NCBI RefSeq assembly: GCF_002847015.1
Contig: NZ_CP025085.1
Coordinates: forward strand, 3,844,001-3,908,000
Direction of reading: 5' to 3'
Source of the DNA: Prodigiosinella confusarubida
GTDB taxonomy: Bacteria > Pseudomonadota > Gammaproteobacteria > Enterobacterales > Enterobacteriaceae
Length of the DNA stretch: 64,000 bases
The notes under the pieces are model-generated. The model saw only the letters and a program-made list of their open reading frames with translations, was not told the DNA's origin and did no database searches. This document shows, piece after piece, positions 56,077 to 63,940 of the stretch. The translations under genes and the position numbers were made by a program. Every line of letters starts with the position of its first letter. The first letter of the stretch is position 1.

Positions 56077-57627
56077 GTGGCTACAAACCTGACCCCAACG
56101 CAAGAGCACGTAACGCCACTGCATTGTTTCTTTGACGCTGCGACAAAATATCCAGAGCGCATCGCAGTAAAAGACTGTGCCAAGAGCGTTTGTTACCGAG
56201 ATCTAAAAAACCAGATAATCAATATTGGCAACTATCTGCGTGGACAAGACATCAAAACAGGTGATCTTATCGCCGTTGAGTTTTTTCCGTCGGTTGAACT
56301 TATAGCAGCACTACTTGCGGTACAAAGTGTAGGAGCAGCCTATGTACCTATAGATAAAAAAGCCCCCAGAGAAAGAAATCAGCTGATACTTGACGATGCT
56401 CAGCCAGCACTCATTATCAGTGATACGCAAACTTCATTGCATCCCGGCTTTCGTAGCAAAGACATTAGCGACATCATTAATGCGAAACCGACAGAAAATA
56501 GTCACGATGAATCAACGCCAGATGGAATTGCCTACGTGATTTACACCTCCGGCACGACTGGCAGACCGAAAGGGGTTCCCGTTTCCCATCAAAGCCTACG
56601 CACACTATTTGCGGCAACAGACGGCCTCTACCACTTCAGCGAGAAAGATGTCGTGTTGATGTATCACTCTTATGCGTTCGATTTTTCAGTCTGGGAGATA
56701 TGGTCAGCTCTTGCCTATGGCGCCACGCTACTGATCCCGGATGAGGAAACCCGGGTGATGCCAGAGAAACTGGCCAGACTCATTAAACATGAGAGAGTCA
56801 CGATTTTAAACCAAACTCCGACAGCTTTTTCCATCAATGCAGAAAAGCTTTGTCAGCTTAATCCATGGGAACTGTCGTTACGATTTATTATTTTTGGCGG
56901 AGAAAGACTCAATTTTCAGACATTAAAAAACTGGAATCATCATTTTGGTCTGTCTTCTCCGCTATTGGTTAATATGTATGGCATTACTGAAACTACAGTT
57001 CATGCTAGTTGGCACATAATAAATGAGAGTGATTTAAAACGATCCGAATCTAACATCGGAAAAATACTCCCTGGGTTTTATTATATTATCCGACCACTTG
57101 GTGATCATGAATGGCCAGATAATAGCGGTGAACTTTTACTGTCTGGTCCTCAGGTCACTTGTGGATATCTAAATATTGATAATGAAGAAAGTGGCAAATT
57201 TGTATGGCTGGAAAATGATGGTGTTTCACATCGATATTACTGTTCCGGAGATATTGTTCAACATAATGCCAATAATGATTTAATTTATTTGGGTCGCAGT
57301 GATCAACAAGTCAAAATTCATGGCTATCGTATAGAAATAGGTGAAATAGAATCAGTCCTGGCCCAAATGGAAAGTATCAATGATATATCCGTTATCGCTA
57401 CTCATTCTGAGTTGCACGGCCATCACTTAGTTTGTTTTTTTACTTCTACGACGCCTGCTGCCGAAATTATTGAAAAATTAAAGTCTATGGCAAAAAAACT
57501 CTTACCAGTTTATATGCGTCCGGCACTCTATAGAAAAATAGACATTATGCCTAAAACAGTTAATGGAAAAGTTGATAAAAAAAATATTATATACTCACTC
57601 ACTGGAGCAACCTATGAACATCACTAA
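56077..57627 (+). CDS. Stand-alone adenylation enzyme, threonine-specific (SyrB1/Thr1-like)
   Basis: 516 residues, one A domain and no carrier or C domain. A3 is IYTSGTTGRPKG near 153, A4 AFDFSVWEIW near 210, A5 MYGITETT, A7 YCSGD, A8 GRSDQQVKIHGYRIEIGEIE, A10 TVNGKVDKK. By alignment to GrsA the code reads DFWNIGMVHK, the textbook threonine code used by SyrB1. It should form Thr-AMP and load the small carrier encoded next, which it overlaps by 14 bp. GTG start after AAAGGAGGA. Free-standing A plus free-standing T differs from the A-T fusion of SyrB1 and matches the Thr1 arrangement recalled from Streptomyces sp. OH-5093. Confidence 0.93.
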   Translation: MATNLTPTQEHVTPLHCFFDAATKYPERIAVKDCAKSVCYRDLKNQIINIGNYLRGQDIKTGDLIAVEFFPSVELIAALLAVQSVGAAYVPIDKKAPRERNQLILDDAQPALIISDTQTSLHPGFRSKDISDIINAKPTENSHDESTPDGIAYVIYTSGTTGRPKGVPVSHQSLRTLFAATDGLYHFSEKDVVLMYHSYAFDFSVWEIWSALAYGATLLIPDEETRVMPEKLARLIKHERVTILNQTPTAFSINAEKLCQLNPWELSLRFIIFGGERLNFQTLKNWNHHFGLSSPLLVNMYGITETTVHASWHIINESDLKRSESNIGKILPGFYYIIRPLGDHEWPDNSGELLLSGPQVTCGYLNIDNEESGKFVWLENDGVSHRYYCSGDIVQHNANNDLIYLGRSDQQVKIHGYRIEIGEIESVLAQMESINDISVIATHSELHGHHLVCFFTSTTPAAEIIEKLKSMAKKLLPVYMRPALYRKIDIMPKTVNGKVDKKNIIYSLTGATYEHH

Positions 57628-57886
57628 TGATATAATTAAACAAGATAGTCAAATTAAGTCAAAAGCATTAGAAAAATACATATCTTGGTTAGAAGATATA
57701 CTAGAGCAGCCAATATCCAAGGATGAAAATTTTCTAGATATTGGTGGCCACTCTATGATTGCAATTTCATTGAACGAACGCGTTAAAAATGAATTCGGCC
57801 TTAGTCTTTCCATTGAAAGATTATATAACACAACGTTAGACGAAGTATTTTCATCTGCCAATTACCTTTCAGAAGAAGGATGTTAA
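57614..57886 (+). CDS. Stand-alone peptidyl carrier protein
   Basis: 90 residues, the size of one T domain. The phosphopantetheine Ser is in [14 protein letters not shown], with His before it as in some discrete carriers. It would carry threonine as a thioester so that the halogenase can act on it. The start at 57614 follows GGAGCAACCT. No phosphopantetheinyl transferase gene is in the window, so a general one elsewhere must activate it. Confidence 0.9.
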   Translation: MNITNDIIKQDSQIKSKALEKYISWLEDILEQPISKDENFLDIGGHSMIAISLNERVKNEFGLSLSIERLYNTTLDEVFSSANYLSEEGC

Positions 57887-57888
57887 AA

Positions 57889-58836
57889 ATGAATAAAACA
57901 CTAAACTTAAATGAAGAACAGTTAGCAAATTTTCATAACAATGGATTCATTGGTCCACTCACTATTTACACCCCGGAAGAAATGGCGGAGATGTGGAATA
58001 CAATACGCCGTCAACTACCCAATCGTAGTAACGCAGCTTATCCAGCAGACTCTTATGGCGCGGCTACCAATATATCAAACTATGATCGCCACTTAGATAT
58101 TCAACTACTCAGCCAGCATATTACCAATCCACAGATAGTGGCGGCCGTATCCAGTATTCTGGGTGACGATGTCTTGTGCTGGAGAACAGAGTTTTTCCCA
58201 AAATACCCAGGGGATGAAGGCACGGATTGGCATCAGGCAGACACTTTTGCCAACGCCAGCGGTAAACCACAAATCCTGTGGCCCGGTGAAACTGAAGAGC
58301 AGTTTGGTAAAGGAACATTGACAGTTTGGACCGCTTTTACCGATGCGACAATTGAAAATGGCTGTCTGGAAATCATGCCTGGCACCCACAAAAAAATGAA
58401 CTATGACGAAACCAAGTCGATGGCTTACCAGACCGACATTATTAATGCTTTGAATAAAGAAGGAAAAAACCGTGGATTCTTTGGTTATGACTACCGGAAT
58501 CTTCAAGTCGATCCAAACTGGAAACCGAATGAAGCACAAGCCGTCCCACTGGAGATGAAAGCGGGCCAATGCGTGATCTTCTGGTCAACACTTATGCACG
58601 CTTCTTATCCTAATATTTCCGAAAAAAACTATCGTATGGGTTTTGCATCCCGCTACGCGCCAAGCTACGTCGATATTTATCCGAATACTGATCAGGTAAG
58701 TGAATACGGCGGGAATATCCCACTTGATAAGTTTGGCTGCGTGATTGTGTCTGGTAAAAATCACAACAGAAACAATCGTGTCGCGTCTCATAATTTGCTT
58801 GGTCAACCCTTTATCCAACTGTCAACTGGCGCGTAA
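57889..58836 (+). CDS. SyrB2-like Fe(II)/2-oxoglutarate halogenase
   Basis: 315 residues, close to SyrB2 (310). The first iron ligand motif reads WHQAD, with His near 115 and Ala near 117 where hydroxylases carry Asp or Glu; this opens a site for chloride and marks a halogenase. The second His is in STLMHASYP near 237, and the 2-oxoglutarate Arg is in GFASRYAPS near 255. [28 protein letters not shown] and [11 protein letters not shown] are nearly as in SyrB2 from memory. It should convert carrier-bound Thr to 4-chloro-Thr. The second ATG (57889) has the better-spaced GAAGGA site. Confidence 0.95.
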   Translation: MNKTLNLNEEQLANFHNNGFIGPLTIYTPEEMAEMWNTIRRQLPNRSNAAYPADSYGAATNISNYDRHLDIQLLSQHITNPQIVAAVSSILGDDVLCWRTEFFPKYPGDEGTDWHQADTFANASGKPQILWPGETEEQFGKGTLTVWTAFTDATIENGCLEIMPGTHKKMNYDETKSMAYQTDIINALNKEGKNRGFFGYDYRNLQVDPNWKPNEAQAVPLEMKAGQCVIFWSTLMHASYPNISEKNYRMGFASRYAPSYVDIYPNTDQVSEYGGNIPLDKFGCVIVSGKNHNRNNRVASHNLLGQPFIQLSTGA

Positions 58837-58851
58837 CGCGGGAGAAATTCG

Positions 58852-59514
58852 ATGACTCAAATTCAGTGTTACCTTGATGATACTTACCGTTTTCACTCAT
58901 CAAGTGAAATTATTGATAGCGGTTCTGATGAATCAGGCCAATGGATTGCACTAAAAGACAATATTTTTCATCCACAGGGCGGGGGGCAACCCGCCGATGT
59001 TGGCTGGGTCAATGATATCCCGGTTCGGGTTGGTAGGCTCTCCGCTGATAAAGTAATTCTCTATCCCGAAACGCCGCTGAGCACTATGGATAGCATCCCG
59101 TTGACCGCGACACTCTCCGCAGCGGATCGCTTGTTACATGCAGCGTTGCATACCGCAGGTCACCTTCTGAACTGGGAAATGCGCCAATACGGTTGGATGG
59201 CTGTCAGCGGACACCATTTCCCAGGCGAATCGCGGGTCGAGTTTTCGCCAATGGGCTCGACAGCCATGCTGGTCGACAAACTGCCATTACCGCTTATTCA
59301 GACAAACATTCAGGCATTGCTCAGAGATGGCCGCCCCGTCACAACCTGGCATGAAGAAGAAACGCGTCTCTGTCTGATTGAAGGAACCGAACCCATGCCT
59401 TGTGGCGGCACTCATGTAGATAATCTCAATAAGATTACCGAGTTCTCCATTAAGTCGGTCAAATTCAAAAAAGGTAAGTTACGTATCAGCTACGATGCCT
59501 CTCATGCGGTTTAA
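58852..59514 (+). CDS. AlaX-like trans-editing tRNA deacylase
   Basis: 220 residues, the size of free-standing AlaX proteins. The N-terminal beta domain has FHPQGGGQPADVG near 38-50. The editing zinc site is complete: HAALHTAGH (HxxxHxxxH, near 96-104) and PCGGTHV (CxxxH, near 184-189). This fold is shared by the editing domains of AlaRS and ThrRS and hydrolyses wrong aminoacyl-tRNAs. Inside a chlorothreonine-type operon it most likely clears mischarged tRNA and protects the producer (inference). It is 15 bp after the halogenase. Confidence 0.9.
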   Translation: MTQIQCYLDDTYRFHSSSEIIDSGSDESGQWIALKDNIFHPQGGGQPADVGWVNDIPVRVGRLSADKVILYPETPLSTMDSIPLTATLSAADRLLHAALHTAGHLLNWEMRQYGWMAVSGHHFPGESRVEFSPMGSTAMLVDKLPLPLIQTNIQALLRDGRPVTTWHEEETRLCLIEGTEPMPCGGTHVDNLNKITEFSIKSVKFKKGKLRISYDASHAV

Positions 59515-59523
59515 GGACTGACT

Positions 59524-60441
59524 ATGTCTCATGACACATTGCAACTTCCCCGGTCCCAGCTTTATCTATTGGATTTCGGATTACTGGTTGTCGCCCTCTC
59601 CTGGGGAGCAAGTTATTCGTTAATGCAACTGACGGTTCGGGCCGGTGTTACCGTACCACTGTTTTTAATGCTTCGTTTTGCACTGGCTGTTCCTTTTATG
59701 TTTATCGGCACCCGGATACGTTTACGTGACATACAACGTGGAGAATGGGTTAATGGACTGATATTTGGCGGTTTACTCTATGCAATTCTGACGTTTGAAA
59801 CCTTGGGGGTATCCCATACTACCGCAGCTAATGCAGGCTTTCTCATCGCCTTGTCTGTCGTTCTGGTGCCATTTTTTGAACGAGTGATTGGTAAACGTAA
59901 ACAAAGTAAATTCATTTACTTTACCTGTTTTCTTTCTCTGGCTGGAGGAGGATTACTCAGTTTTTCTAATGCGACGGGTTTTGGGTTTAACAGTGGTGAT
60001 ACGTTGATTTTGATCGCAGCGTTAATCCGTGGGTTTCAGATCTTTATGTTCGGCAGACAGACTTCCGGCCAAAATTATTCACTGGTTAATATTACATTAA
60101 TAGAATTGTTTACTGTTGCCATCCTGGGATTGGTTTTCGTTCTGCTATCTGATCCTACGTCGCTGAATATCATCCCGACTATTTCCCTTAGTGTCTGGGG
60201 ATATATTCTGTTTTTAAGTCTGCTGGCCACAGCCTTCGCCTTTTTAATGCAACTGCACGCGGCAAAGACCACCAGTTCTACACGTGTCGGATTAATTCTT
60301 TCATTGGAACCCGCGTTTGCCGCCATGTTTGCCGTCTCGATTATGGGCGAAACCATCGGCTTACTTCAGGGTACTGGCGGGATAATCATTGTCTGTGCTG
60401 CATTGATGGGGCGTATTGCAGAAGGGAAACGTTATGAATGA
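59524..60441 (+). CDS. EamA/DMT-family exporter
   Basis: 305 residues with about ten membrane segments in two EamA repeats (ALSWGASYSLMQLTVRAG, TTAANAGFLIALSVVLVPFF; then LIAALIRGFQIFMF and SSTRVGLILSLEPAFAAMF). The family includes the Thr/homoserine exporter RhtA, so an amino-acid cargo is sensible. It lies 9 bp after the editing gene and overlaps the thioesterase start region. It is the natural exporter of the product. Confidence 0.9.
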   Translation: MSHDTLQLPRSQLYLLDFGLLVVALSWGASYSLMQLTVRAGVTVPLFLMLRFALAVPFMFIGTRIRLRDIQRGEWVNGLIFGGLLYAILTFETLGVSHTTAANAGFLIALSVVLVPFFERVIGKRKQSKFIYFTCFLSLAGGGLLSFSNATGFGFNSGDTLILIAALIRGFQIFMFGRQTSGQNYSLVNITLIELFTVAILGLVFVLLSDPTSLNIIPTISLSVWGYILFLSLLATAFAFLMQLHAAKTTSSTRVGLILSLEPAFAAMFAVSIMGETIGLLQGTGGIIIVCAALMGRIAEGKRYE

Positions 60442-61153
60442 TCCACGCGCTCATCTGGTTATTTTCCATCATGCAGGCGGTAACGCGGCAGCATTGAGAA
60501 CATTTGCTAAAAGTTTCCCCAGTGACTTTAACATCATTCTGATGGAGATGCCGGGTCGTGGACGTCGGCGCCAAGAGCCTTTATTGTTTGAAGCTGATAA
60601 AGTGATTCAGGACTTCTTTCCTCGTATCCCTGCTGAAGATCCGATTGTTTTCATCGGCCATAGTTTGGGAGCTTATATTGCCTATTTAATGGCAAGTTAT
60701 TGTCGTACACGCGATCCATACAGAAATATTAGTTTGGTTGCTATTTCTAATTTACCAATTCACTGTCGGCAGTATTTTCCATCGTTAGACCTTAGTGATA
60801 TATCACAACAACAGTTATTACAATTTGCGGAGCTGGCGGGCCAGCTTCCAGACTGGTTAAAGCAGAATGAACGGCTAATGAGGCAGTTTTTACAAGTATT
60901 CGCCGCGGATTTAAGCGTAGCAAATTCAATTAACACTGAGCAGGAGGCTCCTTTGGTGAATACGCCGATACTGGTAATCTATGGAAAGGACGATCCTTTA
61001 CTCCCCTCGCCGCCCTATCGCTGGCAAGAGTGTACACAGGATACATTCCAAATGATCGGCATACCCGGAGAGCATTTTATATTAAATCAACACGAGACTG
61101 ATATTAGTGGAATGATTACTCGATTTATTGATAAACATTATTGTATGGGATAG
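60434..61153 (+). CDS. Type II thioesterase
   Basis: 239 residues of the NRPS-type external thioesterase family. LVIFHHAGGNAAALRTFAK opens it, MEMPGRGRR follows, the nucleophile is in VFIGHSLGAYIAYL near 78, the acid in YGKDDPLLP and the His in PGEHFIL near 215. With no condensation domain in the operon, it is the likely enzyme that frees the chlorinated amino acid from the carrier. The ATG at 60434 follows GAAGGGAAACG and overlaps the exporter stop by 8 bp. Confidence 0.92.
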   Translation: MNDPRAHLVIFHHAGGNAAALRTFAKSFPSDFNIILMEMPGRGRRRQEPLLFEADKVIQDFFPRIPAEDPIVFIGHSLGAYIAYLMASYCRTRDPYRNISLVAISNLPIHCRQYFPSLDLSDISQQQLLQFAELAGQLPDWLKQNERLMRQFLQVFAADLSVANSINTEQEAPLVNTPILVIYGKDDPLLPSPPYRWQECTQDTFQMIGIPGEHFILNQHETDISGMITRFIDKHYCMG

Positions 61154-61187
61154 TCGCAAATTTAAATCAGCAAAACTGCTATTGCAT

Positions 61188-61213
61188 AACAGGGAGCCAC
61201 ATGGCTCCCTGTT
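61188..61213. terminator. Strong bidirectional terminator
   Basis: AACAGGGAGCCA and TGGCTCCCTGTT form a nearly uninterrupted 12-base palindrome between the thioesterase and the convergent regulator, followed by TTTGTTAAT. Confidence 0.85.
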
Positions 61214-61221
61214 TGTTAATA

Positions 61222-61788
61222 TCAAATAGAATAGGACATTACCACCGTTGCACTCACTGTTGCTTCAGGACATACATAAGAGTGCAGAACATCACCAGAA
61301 AAGGCATAAAAATCACCAGGTTGCAATACAATACTTTTATTATTTTCAAACCGGAGCATCAGTACGCCATAATGGATGATGATATGTTCATGTGTTCCGG
61401 AAATATGCGCCGGACTATTAATAATAGTCCCCGGATTCATTTGTAAATGCCATATTTCAGAGATATTCCCCAGCCCGATACGAAACTTCATGACCTGAGA
61501 ATAGGGGGTCTCCATCGGAAGATATTTTTCCAGATAGGGATAGAGTTCATTATTGCCACCCAGTAGATCCCCCAATGGAAGACGCAGCGCGCTGGCAATG
61601 GCGTCCAGTGTATCGACGCGAGGATTAGAACTGCCAGACTCTAGTTTGGAGAGTGCAGCCTTGGATACCCCGGACAGTCGAGAAAGCTCGTTTAGCGAAA
61701 TATTCCTTGCTAACCGTAACTGCTTAACTTTTTTGCCTATAGTACTGCAGGTTTTTTTTAATCCATCTTGCTGTTGAGTTATGTTCAT
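61222..61788 (-). CDS. XRE-family regulator with C-terminal cupin
   Basis: 188 residues. The HTH_3 domain is at about 17-70 (KQLRLARNISLNELSRLSGV, then KAALSKLESGSSNPRVDTL). A cupin_2 domain follows (about 110-185: INSPAHISGTHEHIIIHYGV, then QPGDFYAFSGDVLHSYVCPE). This class often senses small metabolites such as amino acids and represses neighbouring pathways. It is convergent with the chloro-amino-acid operon. The start is ATG 61788, or GTG 61791 just before. Confidence 0.9.
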   Translation of the reverse strand: MNITQQQDGLKKTCSTIGKKVKQLRLARNISLNELSRLSGVSKAALSKLESGSSNPRVDTLDAIASALRLPLGDLLGGNNELYPYLEKYLPMETPYSQVMKFRIGLGNISEIWHLQMNPGTIINSPAHISGTHEHIIIHYGVLMLRFENNKSIVLQPGDFYAFSGDVLHSYVCPEATVSATVVMSYSI

Positions 61789-62611
61789 CACTGAGCCGAG
61801 TACCAGTTATATATTTATTTATCATAACAGAATAAAAACACCCTTTCCGCAAAAAAAATACCCTTAGACCAAGCCATATTTAACACAAAATAGAACCTGA
61901 GATACTTATTAATACCTTCCTGAACATGATAAATACTCAGTGAGATATTAAAATAATTTATACTGGTTATATTAAATAACCGCTTTCAATCATTCAGTAC
62001 ATTACGTGTCCACACCAATTAAATGCGCAAGCAGTTATCATCTGATGACGACTCCCCAATTGATTGATGCATGGTAATGCCCTTTGGAGTCGGTTCCGAT
62101 GGCAAGCATTGATGCCATTTATCCTTCTGTGGTGCAATAACCGCCAAGGCGGATTGGGCGCCACTCTATGGAGACTTAATGGAATAATGTGTAAATAATA
62201 ACGCCTTGACATGCTGATACCGGCCCAGGTAAGTGTAATACGTTGGTCAGAATTCACAGCAATGTAAACCCTCCTAAAAAATTAATATTTTCCCTCGTGA
62301 TATTGACATTTACCTATGCAGAGAATGGCTTAGAGTACAAATGTGATTATCGGTTGCCCCACTATTTTGTAAGCCCTGGTTTTACATTTGCTAACAGATA
62401 ACTTACCAAATACACCAAACCTCCACAGAAATACGACAAAATCTCCATAATCAGCGTTTAACATAGCGAAAAGCACAACAGATTTAAGTCATGCAAGGAT
62501 GAATTAAACGAGTCTGATTAGAAAATACTCCATGTATATAAAGAATGAAATAATCATGGCATTACTGCCCAAGCATTCAACATCGGCAAGATTTATAAAG
62601 GTGAAGGTGGC
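61789..62611. other. Intergenic region of about 820 bp
   Basis: Only short frames on both strands, none with a good start, length or recognisable family. The left 150 bp is AT-rich and should hold the XRE-cupin promoter. The middle (62040-62190) is of higher GC and may be the remnant of something lost, but I recognise nothing in it. Confidence 0.4.
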
Positions 62612-63721
62612 ATGTTTAAGATTTTAATTACAGGAAGCACCGGTTTCATTGGGGGTAGTTTCATGGCCTATGCCTTGGAAAAATACGGAGCTGAAAATAT
62701 CCTTACGATTGCCCGCGAAACCCAGGATAAAAGTGCACTGATACGTGTTAGGGAAAATCTAAAAAATTTTCATGTTAGTGATGAACTACTAGAAAAGTTA
62801 TCTGATGATAATATCATCAATGGCGATCTATTGAATCCGGAACATTTTCTTAACGATGAACGCTTAAACGTTGTGACTCATGTTGTGAATTGTGCTGCTG
62901 TGGCTTCATTTGGCAATAATCCACGCATCTGGGCAGTAAATGTTGAGGGTACGTTTAAGTTAGCCCAAAAAATGGCTGAAGTTGAAGCTCTCCAGAAGTT
63001 TGTTCATGTTGGCACGGCAATGGCGTGCCTGCCGGAAAAAGGGGCGTTTGTCACTGAAAGATTATCCTCTTCCAGCCATGGTCAGCATATCGTGCCTTAT
63101 ACTCGTTCCAAAGCCGAAATCGAAGAACGAATAATAAAATATCTTCCTGGATTACCTTTAATTATCGCACGTCCATCCATTGTGGTAGGGCATTCTAAAT
63201 ATGGCTGCGAACCGTCGAGTAGCATTTTTTGGGTGTTCAGCATGGTGATTAAACTGAGCAAATATATGTGCTCGCTTCAGGATAAAATAGATATCATTCC
63301 GGTGGATTACTGTGCGGAAGGATTGGATCTACTCATGAATTGTGGCGATATCAATGATCCGATTTATCATATCTCTGCGGGAGAAAAGGGAGCGGTTACT
63401 TTTTCTGAAATTGACGCCTCATTCGCCGAAGCGCAGGGGACAGTCTCGATCTCAAAAAATTATGAACAGGTTGAATTTGACTATTTTTTAAAAAATAAAA
63501 GTAATTTCCGGATCATCTTTGGGGATTGCAATGAAAAATTGATGTTAAAGTCGATTTATTTATATGGTGAATTCTCAAAGCTTAACGTTATTTTTAGTAA
63601 TGAGAAAATTGTTGCTCTAAGTTTAAAAGAACCAGCCCGGTTCACAACATATATCGACAAGTGTGTTAAAACCACTCAAGGAAAAAATATTATGGAAATG
63701 ATGATGTGTGATTTTAAATAA
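62612..63721 (+). CDS. Extended SDR / thioester-reductase-like NAD(P)-binding protein
   Basis: 369 residues. The Rossmann motif ILITGSTGFIGGSFMAYALE opens it, VVNCAAVASFG and NVEGTFKLAQKMAE follow, catalytic YTRSKAE (YxxxK) is near 167, and ARPSIVVGHS near 190. It belongs with NAD_binding_4 / extended SDRs that reduce acyl thioesters or act on sugar nucleotides. The start follows GAAGGTGG. There is no carrier or adenylation domain. Its link to the upstream operon is unclear because of the 0.8-kb gap. Confidence 0.82.
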   Translation: MFKILITGSTGFIGGSFMAYALEKYGAENILTIARETQDKSALIRVRENLKNFHVSDELLEKLSDDNIINGDLLNPEHFLNDERLNVVTHVVNCAAVASFGNNPRIWAVNVEGTFKLAQKMAEVEALQKFVHVGTAMACLPEKGAFVTERLSSSSHGQHIVPYTRSKAEIEERIIKYLPGLPLIIARPSIVVGHSKYGCEPSSSIFWVFSMVIKLSKYMCSLQDKIDIIPVDYCAEGLDLLMNCGDINDPIYHISAGEKGAVTFSEIDASFAEAQGTVSISKNYEQVEFDYFLKNKSNFRIIFGDCNEKLMLKSIYLYGEFSKLNVIFSNEKIVALSLKEPARFTTYIDKCVKTTQGKNIMEMMMCDFK

Positions 63722-63749
63722 ACTTACAAGTCTTCGTGAATCTGTAAGT
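63722..63749 (+). terminator. Possible hairpin after the extended SDR gene
   Basis: ACTTACA and TGTAAGT pair around 14 bases immediately after the stop codon. It could equally be an end of the decayed insertion sequence next to it. Confidence 0.35.
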
Positions 63750-63772
63750 AATTATATGTAACTGCCACTATA

Positions 63773-63940
63773 TTAATGGTGATCGCTCATGCGGTCACCA
63801 ACCTCGAATAATAAAGCAGTTTATCACCAGCGCCAATTTTGGGTGGCCATACTCCATTTTTTCGATACTGCCTGTATTGCCAGATAAATGACCTTACATA
63901 CTGAGTCATCTATCAGAACCTGGTACACCACCTTTAATCC
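63773..63940 (-). pseudogene. 3' end of a decayed IS256-family transposase
   Basis: On the minus strand the frame from about 63928 reads VYQVLIDDSVCKVIYLAIQA, then VSKKWSMATQNWRW and a stop. After frameshifts FII and then GDRMSDHH plus a stop follow. This matches the C-terminus of IS256-type (Mutator) transposases, which have YLA...KKW..P..NW. Frameshifts and a stop show it is inactive. The 5' part lies beyond the window and also looks broken at 63936. Confidence 0.65.

Noticed and set aside
57889-58836. Reading the enzyme as an ordinary phytanoyl-CoA-type hydroxylase
   Set aside because: The Asp/Glu iron ligand is Ala in WHQAD and the overall sequence follows SyrB2, which indicates a halogenase.
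58852-59514. Truncated alanyl-tRNA synthetase
   Set aside because: There is no catalytic aminoacylation core, the length matches free-standing AlaX proteins, and the frame is intact with its own start in an operon.
61994-62257. 87-codon minus-strand frame in the gap after the XRE-cupin gene
   Set aside because: It is rich in Arg, His and Cys, lacks a ribosome-binding site and matches no family I recognise.
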